64,000 nt of DNA from Bradyrhizobium sp. 199 (GTDB taxonomy: Bacteria > Pseudomonadota > Alphaproteobacteria > Rhizobiales > Xanthobacteraceae). The notes under the pieces are model-generated. The model worked only from the letters and a program-made list of their open reading frames with translations, made no database searches and was not told where the DNA came from. Within the stretch, counting starts at the first letter, position 1, and every line of letters starts with the position of its first letter. Made by a program: the position numbers and the translations under genes. This document shows positions 1-8,243 of the stretch, in pieces. The stretch lies in the NCBI RefSeq assembly GCF_023073355.1, contig NZ_JADPJI010000008.1, forward strand, positions 496,001 to 560,000, in the 5' to 3' direction.

Positions 1-266
1 ACGCGGTAGCATTTTGCGCGGTATTTTTCCGCCGCGGTCAGCCGATCGGTCCACACCACAGTCCAGGTCGCGGTCGAGGATTCACCGGCGACTGCTGCCG
101 ACGCCTCGATCGGATCGACACCTTCCTGCGGCGTGACGCGAAACAGCGCGATCACGTCTGTGTCCTTTGGCGTGTAGTCGGGCTCCCAATAGCCCATGCG
201 CTTGTATTCCATCACACCGGAGCGATAGCGCTCCTTGCCGCGGACTGTGCCTGCATGTGCGTTCAT
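1..266 (-). CDS. cbbL: RubisCO large subunit, N-terminal part (cut by window edge)
   Basis: Only the first 88 codons lie in the window; the gene runs off the left edge. The product starts MNAHAGTVRGKERYRSGVME and continues with the GYWEPDY and DTDVIALFRVTPQEGVDP blocks that mark the N-terminal domain of red-type (form IC/ID) RubisCO large chains. RubisCO fixes CO2 onto ribulose 1,5-bisphosphate, the product of CbbP. The start at 266 is preceded by an AGGAGAG ribosome-binding site. It sits 31 bp after cbbA on the same strand, so it is the fifth gene of the cbbFPTAL transcript. cbbS and cbbX would be expected beyond the edge. Confidence 0.96.
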   Translation of the reverse strand, partial: MNAHAGTVRGKERYRSGVMEYKRMGYWEPDYTPKDTDVIALFRVTPQEGVDPIEASAAVAGESSTATWTVVWTDRLTAAEKYRAKCYR

Positions 267-297
267 GGCTCTCTCCTGCTGTTTTCTCTCTGAATGA

Positions 298-1383
298 TTA
301 GGCCGCGACGGGCTCGCGGGCGTCGACGCGCGGATCGAGTTCGCCGGCGCGGTAGCGCCGTGCCATCTCGCTCAAGGGAATGACCTTGATCTTGCTGGCG
401 TGGCCCGCGGTGCCGAACTGTTCGAAACGTTCGCGGCAAAGTTCACGCATCGCGTCCATCGCGGGCTTGAGGAATTTGCGCGGATCGAACTCGGAGCGTG
501 TTTGCGCTGCGACCTTGCGGAACATCGCGGTCATCGCGAGGCGGCAATCTGTGTCGATGTTGACCTTGCGCACGCCGCTCTTGATGCCGCGAACGATCTC
601 TTCGACCGGCACGCCCCAGGTCTGAGGCATCTCGCCGCCGAACTGGTTGAACATGTCCTGAAGCGGCTGCGGCACCGAGGAGGAGCCGTGCATCACCAGA
701 TGCGTGTTCGGCAGGCGGCGATGGATCTCCTCGACCACCCGCATTGCCAGGATGTCGCCATCAGGCTTGCGGCTGAACTTGTAGGCGCCGTGCGAGGTGC
801 CCATCGCGATCGCTAGCGCATCGACCTTGGTGGCCCGAACGAAGTCGACCGCCTGGTCGGGTTCGGTCAAGAGCTGGTCGTGGCTGACCTTACCCTCGAC
901 GCCGTGGCCATCCTCCTGCTCGCCGCCGCCGTGTTCGAGCGAGCCAAGCACGCCTAGCTCGCCTTCGACGGACGCGCCGACCCAGTGCGCGAGGTCGACG
1001 ACGCGTCGGGTGATTGCGACGTTGTAGTCGTAATCAGCCGCCGTCTTGGCGTCGGCCTTGAGCGAGCCGTCCATCATGACGGAGGTGAAGCCGTGGGCAA
1101 TGGCGGACGCGCAGATCGCTTCGTCATTGCCGTGGTCCTGGTGCATGCAGAGCGGAATGTCCGGATAGGTCCGCTCCAGCGCGTCGATCATGTGCGAGAG
1201 CATGATATCGCCGGCGTAGCTGCGAGCACCGCGCGAGGCTTGCATGATCACGGGCGCATCGACCTCGGCGGCAGCCTGCATGATCGCGATGCCCTGCTCC
1301 ATGTTGTTGATGTTGAACGCCGGCACTGCATAACCGTGGCTGGCGGCGTGATCGAGCAGTTGACGAAGTGTGATACGGGCCAC
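298..1383 (-). CDS. cbbA: Fructose-1,6-bisphosphate aldolase, class II
   Basis: A 361-residue zinc-dependent (class II) aldolase that joins glyceraldehyde 3-phosphate and dihydroxyacetone phosphate, and in the Calvin cycle also makes sedoheptulose bisphosphate. Family features visible are the N-terminal YAVPAFNINN block, CMHQDHGND with zinc and catalytic residues, GFTSVMMDGS, VEGELGVLGS, the zinc histidine in LVMHGSSS, and VRKVNIDTD near residue 270. The start codon is GTG, supported by a strong AAGGAGG site upstream. It lies 12 bp after cbbT and is part of the cbb operon. The length is normal for the long CbbA type of chemoautotrophs and phototrophs. Confidence 0.97.
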   Translation of the reverse strand: MARITLRQLLDHAASHGYAVPAFNINNMEQGIAIMQAAAEVDAPVIMQASRGARSYAGDIMLSHMIDALERTYPDIPLCMHQDHGNDEAICASAIAHGFTSVMMDGSLKADAKTAADYDYNVAITRRVVDLAHWVGASVEGELGVLGSLEHGGGEQEDGHGVEGKVSHDQLLTEPDQAVDFVRATKVDALAIAMGTSHGAYKFSRKPDGDILAMRVVEEIHRRLPNTHLVMHGSSSVPQPLQDMFNQFGGEMPQTWGVPVEEIVRGIKSGVRKVNIDTDCRLAMTAMFRKVAAQTRSEFDPRKFLKPAMDAMRELCRERFEQFGTAGHASKIKVIPLSEMARRYRAGELDPRVDAREPVAA

Positions 1384-1395
1384 GAGGAGTCCTCC

Positions 1396-3414
1396 TTATT
1401 GTCTCTTGCGAGCGATCGCGCGGCGGGCGGCTTCCGCAATGCTCTGCGGAGTGATGCCGAATTCGCGGTAGAGCACGGGCGCCGGCGCCGACGCACCGAA
1501 GCCGCGCATGCCGACGAATTCGCCCTCAGTGCCGATCCAGTGCGCCCAGTCGCCGGCTACGGCCGCCTCGATCCCGACGCGCGGCGCGCTGCCGAGCACC
1601 GTGGCGCGGTAATCGTCCGGCTGCTCTTCGAACAAGGCGAAGCACGGCGCGGACACCACGGCCCCACGGATGTGCTCGGTTGCGAGCAGGCGAGCGGCTT
1701 CCAGTGCAATCGAGACTTCCGAGCCGGTTGCGATCAGCGTCACGTCACGGCCGCCGTCCGGCGAGACAACGAGATAGGCGCCACATGCGACGCGGTTTCT
1801 GCCGCGTCCATCGCTACGGAAGGTCGGCAGCGCCTGACGCGACAGGCACAGCACGGACGGACGGTCTTCGGAGTTGAGCGCGCAGTCCCAGGCTTCCAGC
1901 GTCTCCACCGCGTCGGCGGGGCGGAACACCAGAAGGTTCGGAATGACGCGCAGCGAAGCGAGATGCTCGACCGGCTGGTGCGTCGGGCCGTCCTCGCCGA
2001 GACCGATAGAGTCGTGGGTCATCACATGGATGACGCGCAGCCGCATCAGGGCCGCAAGACGGATCGCCGGCCGGCTGTAGTCGGAGAAGGCCAGGAAGGT
2101 GCCGCCATAGGGGATGAAGCCGCCATGGAGCGCGAGGCCGTTCATCGCGGCGGCCATGCCGTGCTCGCGAATGCCGTAGTGGATGTAGTCGCCGGCGAAC
2201 GCCCCGCGCGTGACGGGGACTTGCGCCTTGGCGTGCGTCAGGTTCGAATGCGTCAAATCCGCGGAGCCGCCGACGAGGCCGGCAATTGTCCCGGCGATGC
2301 CGTCGAGCACCTGCTGCGAAGCCTGTCGCGTTGCCAGTTTCGGACGCTCGGATGCGAAGCGTTCGCGCAGCTTCGCCGCGGCCAGCGCATAGGCACCCGG
2401 CAGGGCGACCACCTTGCCTTCGACGAACATGTCGCGCTGCTCGGGCGTCGCGCCCTCGTAGCGATCGAGCCAGGCGAGCCGATCCACCTGCCCGCGCTGC
2501 CCGATCATTCGCCATGCCTTCAGGATCGGCATCGGCACCACGAAGGGTTGATATTCCCAGCCCAGCGTCCGGCGCGCGGCCGCGGTCTGCTCAGTGCCGA
2601 GCGGCGCACCATGGGCTTTCTCGGTGCCCTGTCTATCAGGCGCGCCGTAGCCGATGATGGTGCGGCAGGCGATTAGCGACGGTTTTGCGGTCTCCCGCTC
2701 TTCGGCGATCGCCTGCGCGGCCGCTTCGGAATCGTGTCCGTCGATGCTGCGCACCGACCAGCCGGAGGCAGCGAAACGCGCGAGTTGGTCGTCGGACGTC
2801 GCCAGCGAGGTCGGCCCGTCGATCGAGATCCCGTTGTCGTCGAACAGCACGATCAGACGGCCGAGTTGCAGATGACCCGCGAGCGAGATCGCTTCCTGGC
2901 TGAGGCCCTCCATCAGGCAGCCGTCACCCGCGATGACATAGGTGAAGTGATCGACCAGGCCGTCGCCATGCCGCGCATTGGCCATCCGCTCCCCAAGTGC
3001 CATGCCGACCGCGGTCGCGATCCCCTGTCCCAGTGGCCCTGTCGTGGTTTCCACGCCCGGCGTATGGCCGTATTCCGGATGCCCCGGCGTCTTCGAGCCC
3101 CATTGCCGGAAGGCCTTGATGTCGTCGAGGCTGACATCGCCGCCGGTCAGATGCAGCAGCGCATAGAGCAGCATCGAGCCATGGCCCGCCGACAGCACGA
3201 AGCGATCGCGGTCCGGCCAGTTCGGATGCGCCGAGTCGAATTTCAGGAAGCGCGAGAACAGCACGGTCGCGACATCGGCCATGCCCATCGGCAGACCGGG
3301 ATGGCCCGACTGCGACGTCTCGATGGCATCAACCGCGAGGAAGCGCACGGCGTTGGCGAGATCATTGTGCGTGACCGCGTTGAGGTCGGCTTCGGCATGA
3401 ACCGAGATGTTCAT
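1396..3414 (-). CDS. cbbT: Transketolase
   Basis: A 672-residue transketolase, the usual full length. It moves two-carbon ketol units between sugar phosphates with thiamine diphosphate during RuBP regeneration. Visible features are the N-terminal LAVDAIETSQSGHPGLPMG block, the ThDP/Mg motif starting GDGCLMEG and ending near DDNGISIDG, and the pyrimidine-domain HDSIGLGEDGPTHQPVEH block around residue 470. The ATG at 3414 has a GGGAGG site upstream. It lies between cbbP (34 bp spacing) and cbbA (12 bp). The genome probably has a second housekeeping transketolase; this copy is assigned to the Calvin cycle by context. Confidence 0.97.
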   Translation of the reverse strand: MNISVHAEADLNAVTHNDLANAVRFLAVDAIETSQSGHPGLPMGMADVATVLFSRFLKFDSAHPNWPDRDRFVLSAGHGSMLLYALLHLTGGDVSLDDIKAFRQWGSKTPGHPEYGHTPGVETTTGPLGQGIATAVGMALGERMANARHGDGLVDHFTYVIAGDGCLMEGLSQEAISLAGHLQLGRLIVLFDDNGISIDGPTSLATSDDQLARFAASGWSVRSIDGHDSEAAAQAIAEERETAKPSLIACRTIIGYGAPDRQGTEKAHGAPLGTEQTAAARRTLGWEYQPFVVPMPILKAWRMIGQRGQVDRLAWLDRYEGATPEQRDMFVEGKVVALPGAYALAAAKLRERFASERPKLATRQASQQVLDGIAGTIAGLVGGSADLTHSNLTHAKAQVPVTRGAFAGDYIHYGIREHGMAAAMNGLALHGGFIPYGGTFLAFSDYSRPAIRLAALMRLRVIHVMTHDSIGLGEDGPTHQPVEHLASLRVIPNLLVFRPADAVETLEAWDCALNSEDRPSVLCLSRQALPTFRSDGRGRNRVACGAYLVVSPDGGRDVTLIATGSEVSIALEAARLLATEHIRGAVVSAPCFALFEEQPDDYRATVLGSAPRVGIEAAVAGDWAHWIGTEGEFVGMRGFGASAPAPVLYREFGITPQSIAEAARRAIARKRQ

Positions 3415-3448
3415 CGGGTCCTCCCATTGTTGTCGTTGTTGCGCGTCA

Positions 3449-4324
3449 TCACTTCATGCTTCGCTTGCGCTCGATGAGCTGCATGATCAGCGGGGTCAGG
3501 ATCAGCTGCATCGCGAGGTCGAGTTTCGCGCCGGGGCAGACGATCGAATTCGCGCGCGACATCCAGCTCTGCGGCAACATCGAGAGCAGATAGGGGAAGT
3601 CGATGCCGCGCGGATTCTTGAAGCGGATCACCACCATCGATTCGTCGGGCGTCGGGATCCAGCGCGCGATGAACGGATTGGAGGTGTCCACCGTCGGCAC
3701 GCGCTGGAAGTTGATGTCGGTCTCGGAAAATTGCGGGCAGATGTAGTGGATGTAATCCGGCATCCGCCGCAGGATGGTGTCCGTGACCGCCCCGGTCGAA
3801 TAACCGCGCGCACTGCGATCGCGGTGCAGCTTCTGAATCCATTCGAGGTTGATGACGGGCACGACGCCGATCTTGAGGTCGGCATAGCGCGCGACATTGA
3901 CCTTGTCGGTGACGACGGCACCGTGCAGGCCCTCGTAGAATAGCAGGTCCGAATTCTCCGGCAGCCGTTTCCAGTCGGTGAAGGTGCCGGGCGCCGCGCC
4001 ATGCAGCGTGGACTCCTCGGCATCATGCACGTAATGCCGCGTCGTCGCCGTGCCGCTCTCGCCATAGTCGCGGAACGCGCGCTCCAGCTCCTCGAACAGA
4101 TTGGTCTCGGGGCTGAAATGGCTGAAATGCTTGTTGCCGCGATCGGCCTCTTTCGCCATCTGCGTACGCATCTCGGCGCGGTCGTAGCGATGGAAGGCGT
4201 CACCCTCGATGTAGGCGGCGTTGACCTTCTCGCGAAAAAATATCTGCTCGAACGTCTTCTTGACCGAGGTGGTGCCGGCGCCGGAGGAGCCGGTGATGGA
4301 GATGATCGGATGCTTCCTGGACAT
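3449..4324 (-). CDS. cbbP: Phosphoribulokinase
   Basis: A 291-residue bacterial-type (octameric) phosphoribulokinase, which phosphorylates ribulose 5-phosphate to the RubisCO substrate RuBP. The P-loop GSSGAGTTSVKKTF is at residues 12-25, followed by EGDAFHRYDR with the catalytic base, the KEADRGNKHFSHFSPE block and FYEGLHG. Two large spurious reading frames overlap it in other frames. It is the second gene of the operon, 12 bp after cbbF, and is cycle-specific, which makes the autotrophic role of the whole cluster firm. Confidence 0.97.
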   Translation of the reverse strand: MSRKHPIISITGSSGAGTTSVKKTFEQIFFREKVNAAYIEGDAFHRYDRAEMRTQMAKEADRGNKHFSHFSPETNLFEELERAFRDYGESGTATTRHYVHDAEESTLHGAAPGTFTDWKRLPENSDLLFYEGLHGAVVTDKVNVARYADLKIGVVPVINLEWIQKLHRDRSARGYSTGAVTDTILRRMPDYIHYICPQFSETDINFQRVPTVDTSNPFIARWIPTPDESMVVIRFKNPRGIDFPYLLSMLPQSWMSRANSIVCPGAKLDLAMQLILTPLIMQLIERKRSMK

Positions 4325-4336
4325 CGGACGCCTCGC

Positions 4337-5374
4337 TTACAGCCGGAAGAAGCCACGCCGCGCGAACAGCGGTGCGGAGACGCTGGCGACCAGCAGCGGA
4401 TCGCAATGCAGCTCCTCGACGCGGCGCACCTCGTTGTTCGAGCCCATGATCAGCGGCACGCGCTGGTGCAGGCTCTGCGCCGAGAGGTCGAGGATGCGCT
4501 GGCGCCCCGTTGTGGCGGAGCCGCCGGCCTGCTCGATGATCATGGCCATCGGATGCGCTTCGTAAATCAGGCGCAGGCGGCCGTCTCCGTAGCCGGGACG
4601 CGCGTCCGAGGGATAGAGGAAGACGCCGCCACGGGTGAGGATGCGGTAGGCCTCGGCGACCAGCGAGCCGACCCAGCGCATGTTGAAATTGTGGTTGGCG
4701 GGCCCTTCGACGCCGGCGAGGCACTCGTCGACGAAGGCGCGCACCGGCTGCTCCCAGTGCCGGCGGTTCGACGCGTTGATCGCGAACTCCTCGCAGGTCT
4801 CGGCGATCTGAGCGCCGGCGCGCGCGAGGCGGAAGCAGCCCGCCTTTCCGTCGAGCGTGAAGATGTCGACGCCCTCGCCGAGCGTCAGCACCAGGGAGGT
4901 CTGCGGACCGTAGGTGACGAAGCCCGCCGCAAGCTGCGCCGAGCCGCGCTGATGGAAGGCGAGCGCGAGGTCGTCCGGGGCGGGCAGGATCGAGAAGATC
5001 GTACCGACCGTCATGTTGATGTCGATGTTGGAGGAGCCGTCGAGCGGATCGATCGCGATGCAGATCTTGGCCTTCCGATCGCCGATCTGGGCCTCGCGCA
5101 TCTCTTCCGAGGCGAGGGCTGCGACTGGCAGCTTGCTGAGGCAGCGGCGCAGGATCGCATCCGCCTGCACGTCCAGATCGCGCTGGAGGTCGCCGTCGCA
5201 GTTGCGGCCGGTGGTCAGGCCGGAGGCGTCCACAAAGTCTCCGGTGGCGATGAGATCGGCGATCTCGATCGCCGCCGCCGCGATGGCATCGACCGCGGCC
5301 GCCACGGCCAGCGCGTGAGGTGCGGTCTCGCAATACCGTTGAAGGTGGTCGTCCAGCTTCAATTGCCCGGTCAT
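4337..5374 (-). CDS. cbbF: Fructose-1,6-bisphosphatase, class I
   Basis: A 345-residue class I fructose/sedoheptulose bisphosphatase removing the C1 phosphate in RuBP regeneration. The metal-binding motif DPLDGSSNIDINMTVG follows residue 108, and the LYPSDARPGYGDGRLRL and EAHPMAMIIEQAGG blocks form the substrate-site half. It is the first gene of the minus-strand cbb operon; its ATG at 5374 faces the CbbR-type intergenic region. The slightly long N-terminus (QLKLDDHLQRY onward) is as in other proteobacterial CbbF proteins. Confidence 0.97.
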   Translation of the reverse strand: MTGQLKLDDHLQRYCETAPHALAVAAAVDAIAAAAIEIADLIATGDFVDASGLTTGRNCDGDLQRDLDVQADAILRRCLSKLPVAALASEEMREAQIGDRKAKICIAIDPLDGSSNIDINMTVGTIFSILPAPDDLALAFHQRGSAQLAAGFVTYGPQTSLVLTLGEGVDIFTLDGKAGCFRLARAGAQIAETCEEFAINASNRRHWEQPVRAFVDECLAGVEGPANHNFNMRWVGSLVAEAYRILTRGGVFLYPSDARPGYGDGRLRLIYEAHPMAMIIEQAGGSATTGRQRILDLSAQSLHQRVPLIMGSNNEVRRVEELHCDPLLVASVSAPLFARRGFFRL

Positions 5375-5491
5375 CAGCGCATCCCCTTGCGGGCGCCGTA
5401 TCCAGTTCCCTCCCCTCTGGAGGTCGGTACGATCAGTCCCGGCATCAGGAGATTGACAGGGGAGGCTTAATAAGGAAAATTTCTATTCATA
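5375..5491. promoter_or_regulatory. cbbF/cbbR divergent control region
   Basis: A 117-bp spacer between the divergent cbbF operon and cbbR. LysR-type CbbR proteins normally bind here and activate the operon. The right end is unusually AT-rich for this genome. It holds a TTGACA hexamer at 5453-5458 (plus strand) with only a weak -10 (AAAATT) 17 bp on, and an interrupted palindrome GAAA-A-TTTC at 5475-5483. A second palindrome, AAGAA-TT-TTCTT, lies just inside the cbbR reading frame at 5502-5513. I cannot place the exact CbbR half-sites; the assignment as control region is by context. Confidence 0.6.
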
Positions 5492-6469
5492 ATGAGCGTC
5501 AAAGAATTTTCTTATAATAGCCCCGGCCACGCGACGACCCAACTCCGGCATCTGACGATCCGGCAGCTGCGCTCGCTTGCGGCGCTCTCCGCCAAGGGCA
5601 GCGTGACGGCCGCGTCCGGCCATCTCGGGCTAACCCAGCCCGCCGTGACCCAGCAGCTCCGGCAGCTGCAGGACCTCGCCGGCTTGCCGCTGGTGCAGCG
5701 GACCGGCGACGGCATGCTGCTGACGGAGGCGGGCAAGGAGGTGCTGACGCTGGCCGAACGGGTCGAGGCCGCCATCATGGACTGCCAAGGCGCGCTCGAC
5801 CTGCTCGCGGGGCGGACCGGCGGCACCGTGCATCTCGGCGCGGTGTCGACCGCCAAATATTTCGTGCCGCACGCGATCGCGGCGTTCTCCAAGCGGTACC
5901 CCAAGATCGAGATCAAGCTGACCATCGGCAATCGCGAGGAGATCCGCGAGGCCATGCACGGCTACGACCTCGATTTCGCGGTGATGGGTCGGCCACCGGC
6001 CGACGTCACCGTCGACGTCCGCCAGCTCGGGCGCAATCCGCACATCATCGTCGCGCGCAAGGGGCACTGGCTGGAGAAGGATTCCGGCCTCAACCTGACC
6101 GATCTCGTGCACGAGACTTTCCTCACCCGCGAGCCCGGCTCGGGCACGCGGACGCTGATGGAGGGCATGTTCCAGAAGTCGGATCTCGAGCCGATCATCG
6201 GCATGGAGATGAGCAGCAACGAGACCATCAAGCAGGCCGTGATCGCCGGGCTCGGCATCGCCTTTATCTCGGCCCACACGGTGGCGCACGAGCTCACCGA
6301 GGGCCGGCTCATCGTGCTCGACGTCGCGGGCCTGCCGATCGTGCGGCAATGGTACGTGATCCGCCGCAGCGACAAGGTGCTGCTGCCGCCGGCCCAGGCG
6401 ATGTTCGATTTTCTGGGCTCGGAAGGGTCGAACTATCTGCCCGAGGTGCCCGAACTCGGCGGACGATGA
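5492..6469 (+). CDS. cbbR: LysR-family Calvin-cycle regulator
   Basis: A 325-residue LysR-type activator expected to control the divergent cbb operon in response to metabolites such as RuBP or NADPH. The winged helix-turn-helix is at about residues 20-80 (LTIRQLRSLAALSAKGSVTA, then LTQPAVTQQLRQLQ), followed by the effector domain with HLGAVSTAKYFVPHAIAAF from residue 110. The first nine codons are AT-rich and contain a palindrome, so this segment could double as operator DNA, but no other in-frame ATG, GTG or TTG exists before the conserved HTH. Position next to cbbF gives the name. Confidence 0.95.
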   Translation: MSVKEFSYNSPGHATTQLRHLTIRQLRSLAALSAKGSVTAASGHLGLTQPAVTQQLRQLQDLAGLPLVQRTGDGMLLTEAGKEVLTLAERVEAAIMDCQGALDLLAGRTGGTVHLGAVSTAKYFVPHAIAAFSKRYPKIEIKLTIGNREEIREAMHGYDLDFAVMGRPPADVTVDVRQLGRNPHIIVARKGHWLEKDSGLNLTDLVHETFLTREPGSGTRTLMEGMFQKSDLEPIIGMEMSSNETIKQAVIAGLGIAFISAHTVAHELTEGRLIVLDVAGLPIVRQWYVIRRSDKVLLPPAQAMFDFLGSEGSNYLPEVPELGGR

Positions 6470-6480
6470 TCCGCCCGCGT

Positions 6481-6573
6481 TCAGCTCATCAGCTTCATGG
6501 CGATGGTCGCTGCCAGGATCAGGATGATCTGGAGCAGACGCCCGGTCGTGAAGATGCGGTTGAAGGTGGTCAT
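6481..6573 (-). CDS. Possible 30-residue single-span membrane peptide
   Basis: A short minus-strand frame, starting MTTFNRIFTTGRLLQ and ending in a hydrophobic stretch (IILILAATIAMKL), which would make one membrane segment with a positively charged N-terminal side. It sits between cbbR and the epimerase gene. The ribosome-binding site is weak. No function can be given. The amphipathic plus hydrophobic design resembles real small membrane proteins more than chance translation, but the support is only composition and reading frame. Confidence 0.35.
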   Translation of the reverse strand: MTTFNRIFTTGRLLQIILILAATIAMKLMS

Positions 6574-6666
6574 CGCTTGCCCCGGCCGGCGTGAAGGAGA
6601 TGTCGGTCGTCCCGTTGCTAGCACAGGCGGGCAGCGAGACAACTCCGTAATTGCCACGGGTAAACG

Positions 6667-7563
6667 TCATTCCCTCCCCGGCAGACGATCGATCCACCAC
6701 GCGAGGCCGCGTGCGGCGCCCTCTTCGAATCCCACAACCGGCACGCCTGCGGTCACCCCGCGGAGGCGGCTGACGTCAGCGGCAATGATCGGCTCGGCGT
6801 CGACACCCCTGGCGGCGGCGGCGCCGAACCTGACCAGATGGCGTGCTTCGAGCAGGCCTGCGACATGCTCGATCACGCTGCGCAGGCTGCGCACTTCGCC
6901 GCTGGCGAGATTGACCACGCCGGTGAGTTCGCTGCCGAGCACGGCGGCGATCATCTGCGCGAGGTCATGGACATAGACGAAATCACGCAGCTGCCCGCCA
7001 TGCGAGCAGTCGAATTGTCGTCCCGCGCGCAGGCTCCGGATCAGCGAGGGGATGAGGCGCGCCTCGGGCTCGTGCGGGCCGAACGGGACAAATACGCGGC
7101 CCCAGCTCGCGCCTGCCGCGATATAGGCTTCGGCCGTAGCGAGCTTGGCTTGTCCGTACAGCGTCGTGGGATTGCATTGGCTGGTACGTTCCTCACATGG
7201 GCCGCTCTGCGGTCCGTATTCGAGGCAGCTTCCGATGCCAAGGATGCGGCGGGTGCCGCCGGCCCTCGCGCGCGCGAGCAAGTCGATGCTGGCCTCCGCC
7301 CACAGCCCGTTGACGGGATCCTCGCGATAGCGGCCCGGCCGGGCTTCCCAGGCGAGATGAACCAGGTGCGTCGGACGCGCTGCGGACAGCGCCTGCCTGC
7401 GGCCGGCTTCGGTGAGGAGATCAGCCGCGTGCCACGTCACGCCTGAGGTCGCCGACTGAGCCGAGCGGGCGACGCCGTGAACCTCGAAGCCGCGAGCGAC
7501 CAGCGCGGGCAACAGCGCGCGGCCGAGGAATCCGGACGCGCCCGTGACCAGCACCCGTTTCAT
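6667..7563 (-). CDS. NAD(P)-dependent epimerase/dehydratase (sugar reductase-like)
   Basis: A 298-residue extended short-chain dehydrogenase. The Rossmann glycine motif GASGFLG is at residues 8-14, and the catalytic YGQAK (Y-x3-K) is near residue 137. The C-terminal part is shorter than in GalE/RfbB, as in NDP-4-keto-sugar reductases. Its ATG overlaps the stop of the RmlC-like gene by 4 bp (ATGA), so the two are co-translated. Together with the sugar C-methyltransferase it suggests a pathway making a modified deoxysugar for a surface polysaccharide. Substrate and whether it reduces or epimerises are inferred from context only. Confidence 0.85.
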   Translation of the reverse strand: MKRVLVTGASGFLGRALLPALVARGFEVHGVARSAQSATSGVTWHAADLLTEAGRRQALSAARPTHLVHLAWEARPGRYREDPVNGLWAEASIDLLARARAGGTRRILGIGSCLEYGPQSGPCEERTSQCNPTTLYGQAKLATAEAYIAAGASWGRVFVPFGPHEPEARLIPSLIRSLRAGRQFDCSHGGQLRDFVYVHDLAQMIAAVLGSELTGVVNLASGEVRSLRSVIEHVAGLLEARHLVRFGAAAARGVDAEPIIAADVSRLRGVTAGVPVVGFEEGAARGLAWWIDRLPGRE

Positions 7564-8084
7564 CGAAGATACGGCAGCGCGCGGTCGCGCGCAGACAGGA
7601 TCGGATCAGGCAGCGGCCAGGCGATCGCCAGCGAGGGATCGTCCCAGCGAATGCCGGAAGCGCCGTGCGGATCATAGGGAACGTCGATGCAATACATCAG
7701 ATCGGTGCCACCCACGAGCGTCTGGAAGCCATGCGCGCATCCGGCGGGAATGAACACCGCATTGCCGCGGTCGGCGGCGAGCTCGACCGAGCACCATTGC
7801 CCATAGCTCGGCAGCGACCGGCGCAAATCGACGATCACGTCGAAGGCGCGGCCGGCAACGCACCGCACCAACTTGGCCTCCGGCCGGCCGGCCTGGTGGT
7901 GCAGGCCCCGCAGGGTGCCGGCGCGTTCGTTGCGGGACAGGCTGTGCTGCGCGAAATGCGTCGGCAATCCGTGCGCCGCGAACGCCTCGGCGTCGAACAG
8001 CCGGGCAAAGAATCCGCGCGCGTCAAGCTCCGGCTCGACCCCGATTTCGACCACGCCCGGCAGAGCCAATGGAGTGAACTTCAT
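7560..8084 (-). CDS. dTDP-4-dehydrorhamnose 3,5-epimerase-like protein
   Basis: A 174-residue cupin-fold RmlC-family protein. The product starts MKFTPLALPGVVEIGVEPEL and carries the family blocks DARGFFARLFD, HSLSRNERAGTLRGLHHQ with the catalytic His region, and VFIPAGCAHGFQTL. The reading frame stays open far upstream, to about 10.5 kb, but the conserved family N-terminus fixes the start at 8084. It overlaps the downstream epimerase gene by 4 bp. Family role: epimerisation at C3 and/or C5 of an NDP-4-keto-6-deoxyhexose. The exact sugar is not determined. Confidence 0.9.
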   Translation of the reverse strand: MKFTPLALPGVVEIGVEPELDARGFFARLFDAEAFAAHGLPTHFAQHSLSRNERAGTLRGLHHQAGRPEAKLVRCVAGRAFDVIVDLRRSLPSYGQWCSVELAADRGNAVFIPAGCAHGFQTLVGGTDLMYCIDVPYDPHGASGIRWDDPSLAIAWPLPDPILSARDRALPYLR

Positions 8085-8159
8085 CTCAGGCTCCCGCGCG
8101 GCGACGCGCGCATCCCGCGTTGCGAACGTCCGTTCACCGAAACGCCTTTTGGGTTGCAT

Positions 8160-8169
8160 GTTGCGCAAC
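8160..8169. promoter_or_regulatory. Palindrome in the divergent sugar-gene promoter region
   Basis: The 159-bp spacer between the divergent RmlC-like and C-methyltransferase genes contains the perfect 10-bp palindrome GTTGCGCAAC inside TTGCATGTTGCGCAACGTTG. It could be an operator shared by both directions. No regulator gene is adjacent and no good -35/-10 pair is evident. Confidence 0.3.
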
Positions 8170-8243
8170 GTTGGCGGAATTTCCGTGGCTTGTGAGAATT
8201 CACTAACAGCCGCGGCACGACGGCACAACGGGACGATCCATCC

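Noticed and set aside
985..2676. Long plus-strand frame opposite cbbA and cbbT
   Set aside because: Shadow of two well-supported Calvin-cycle genes on the other strand; its translation is Arg/Ala/Gly-rich without any motif.
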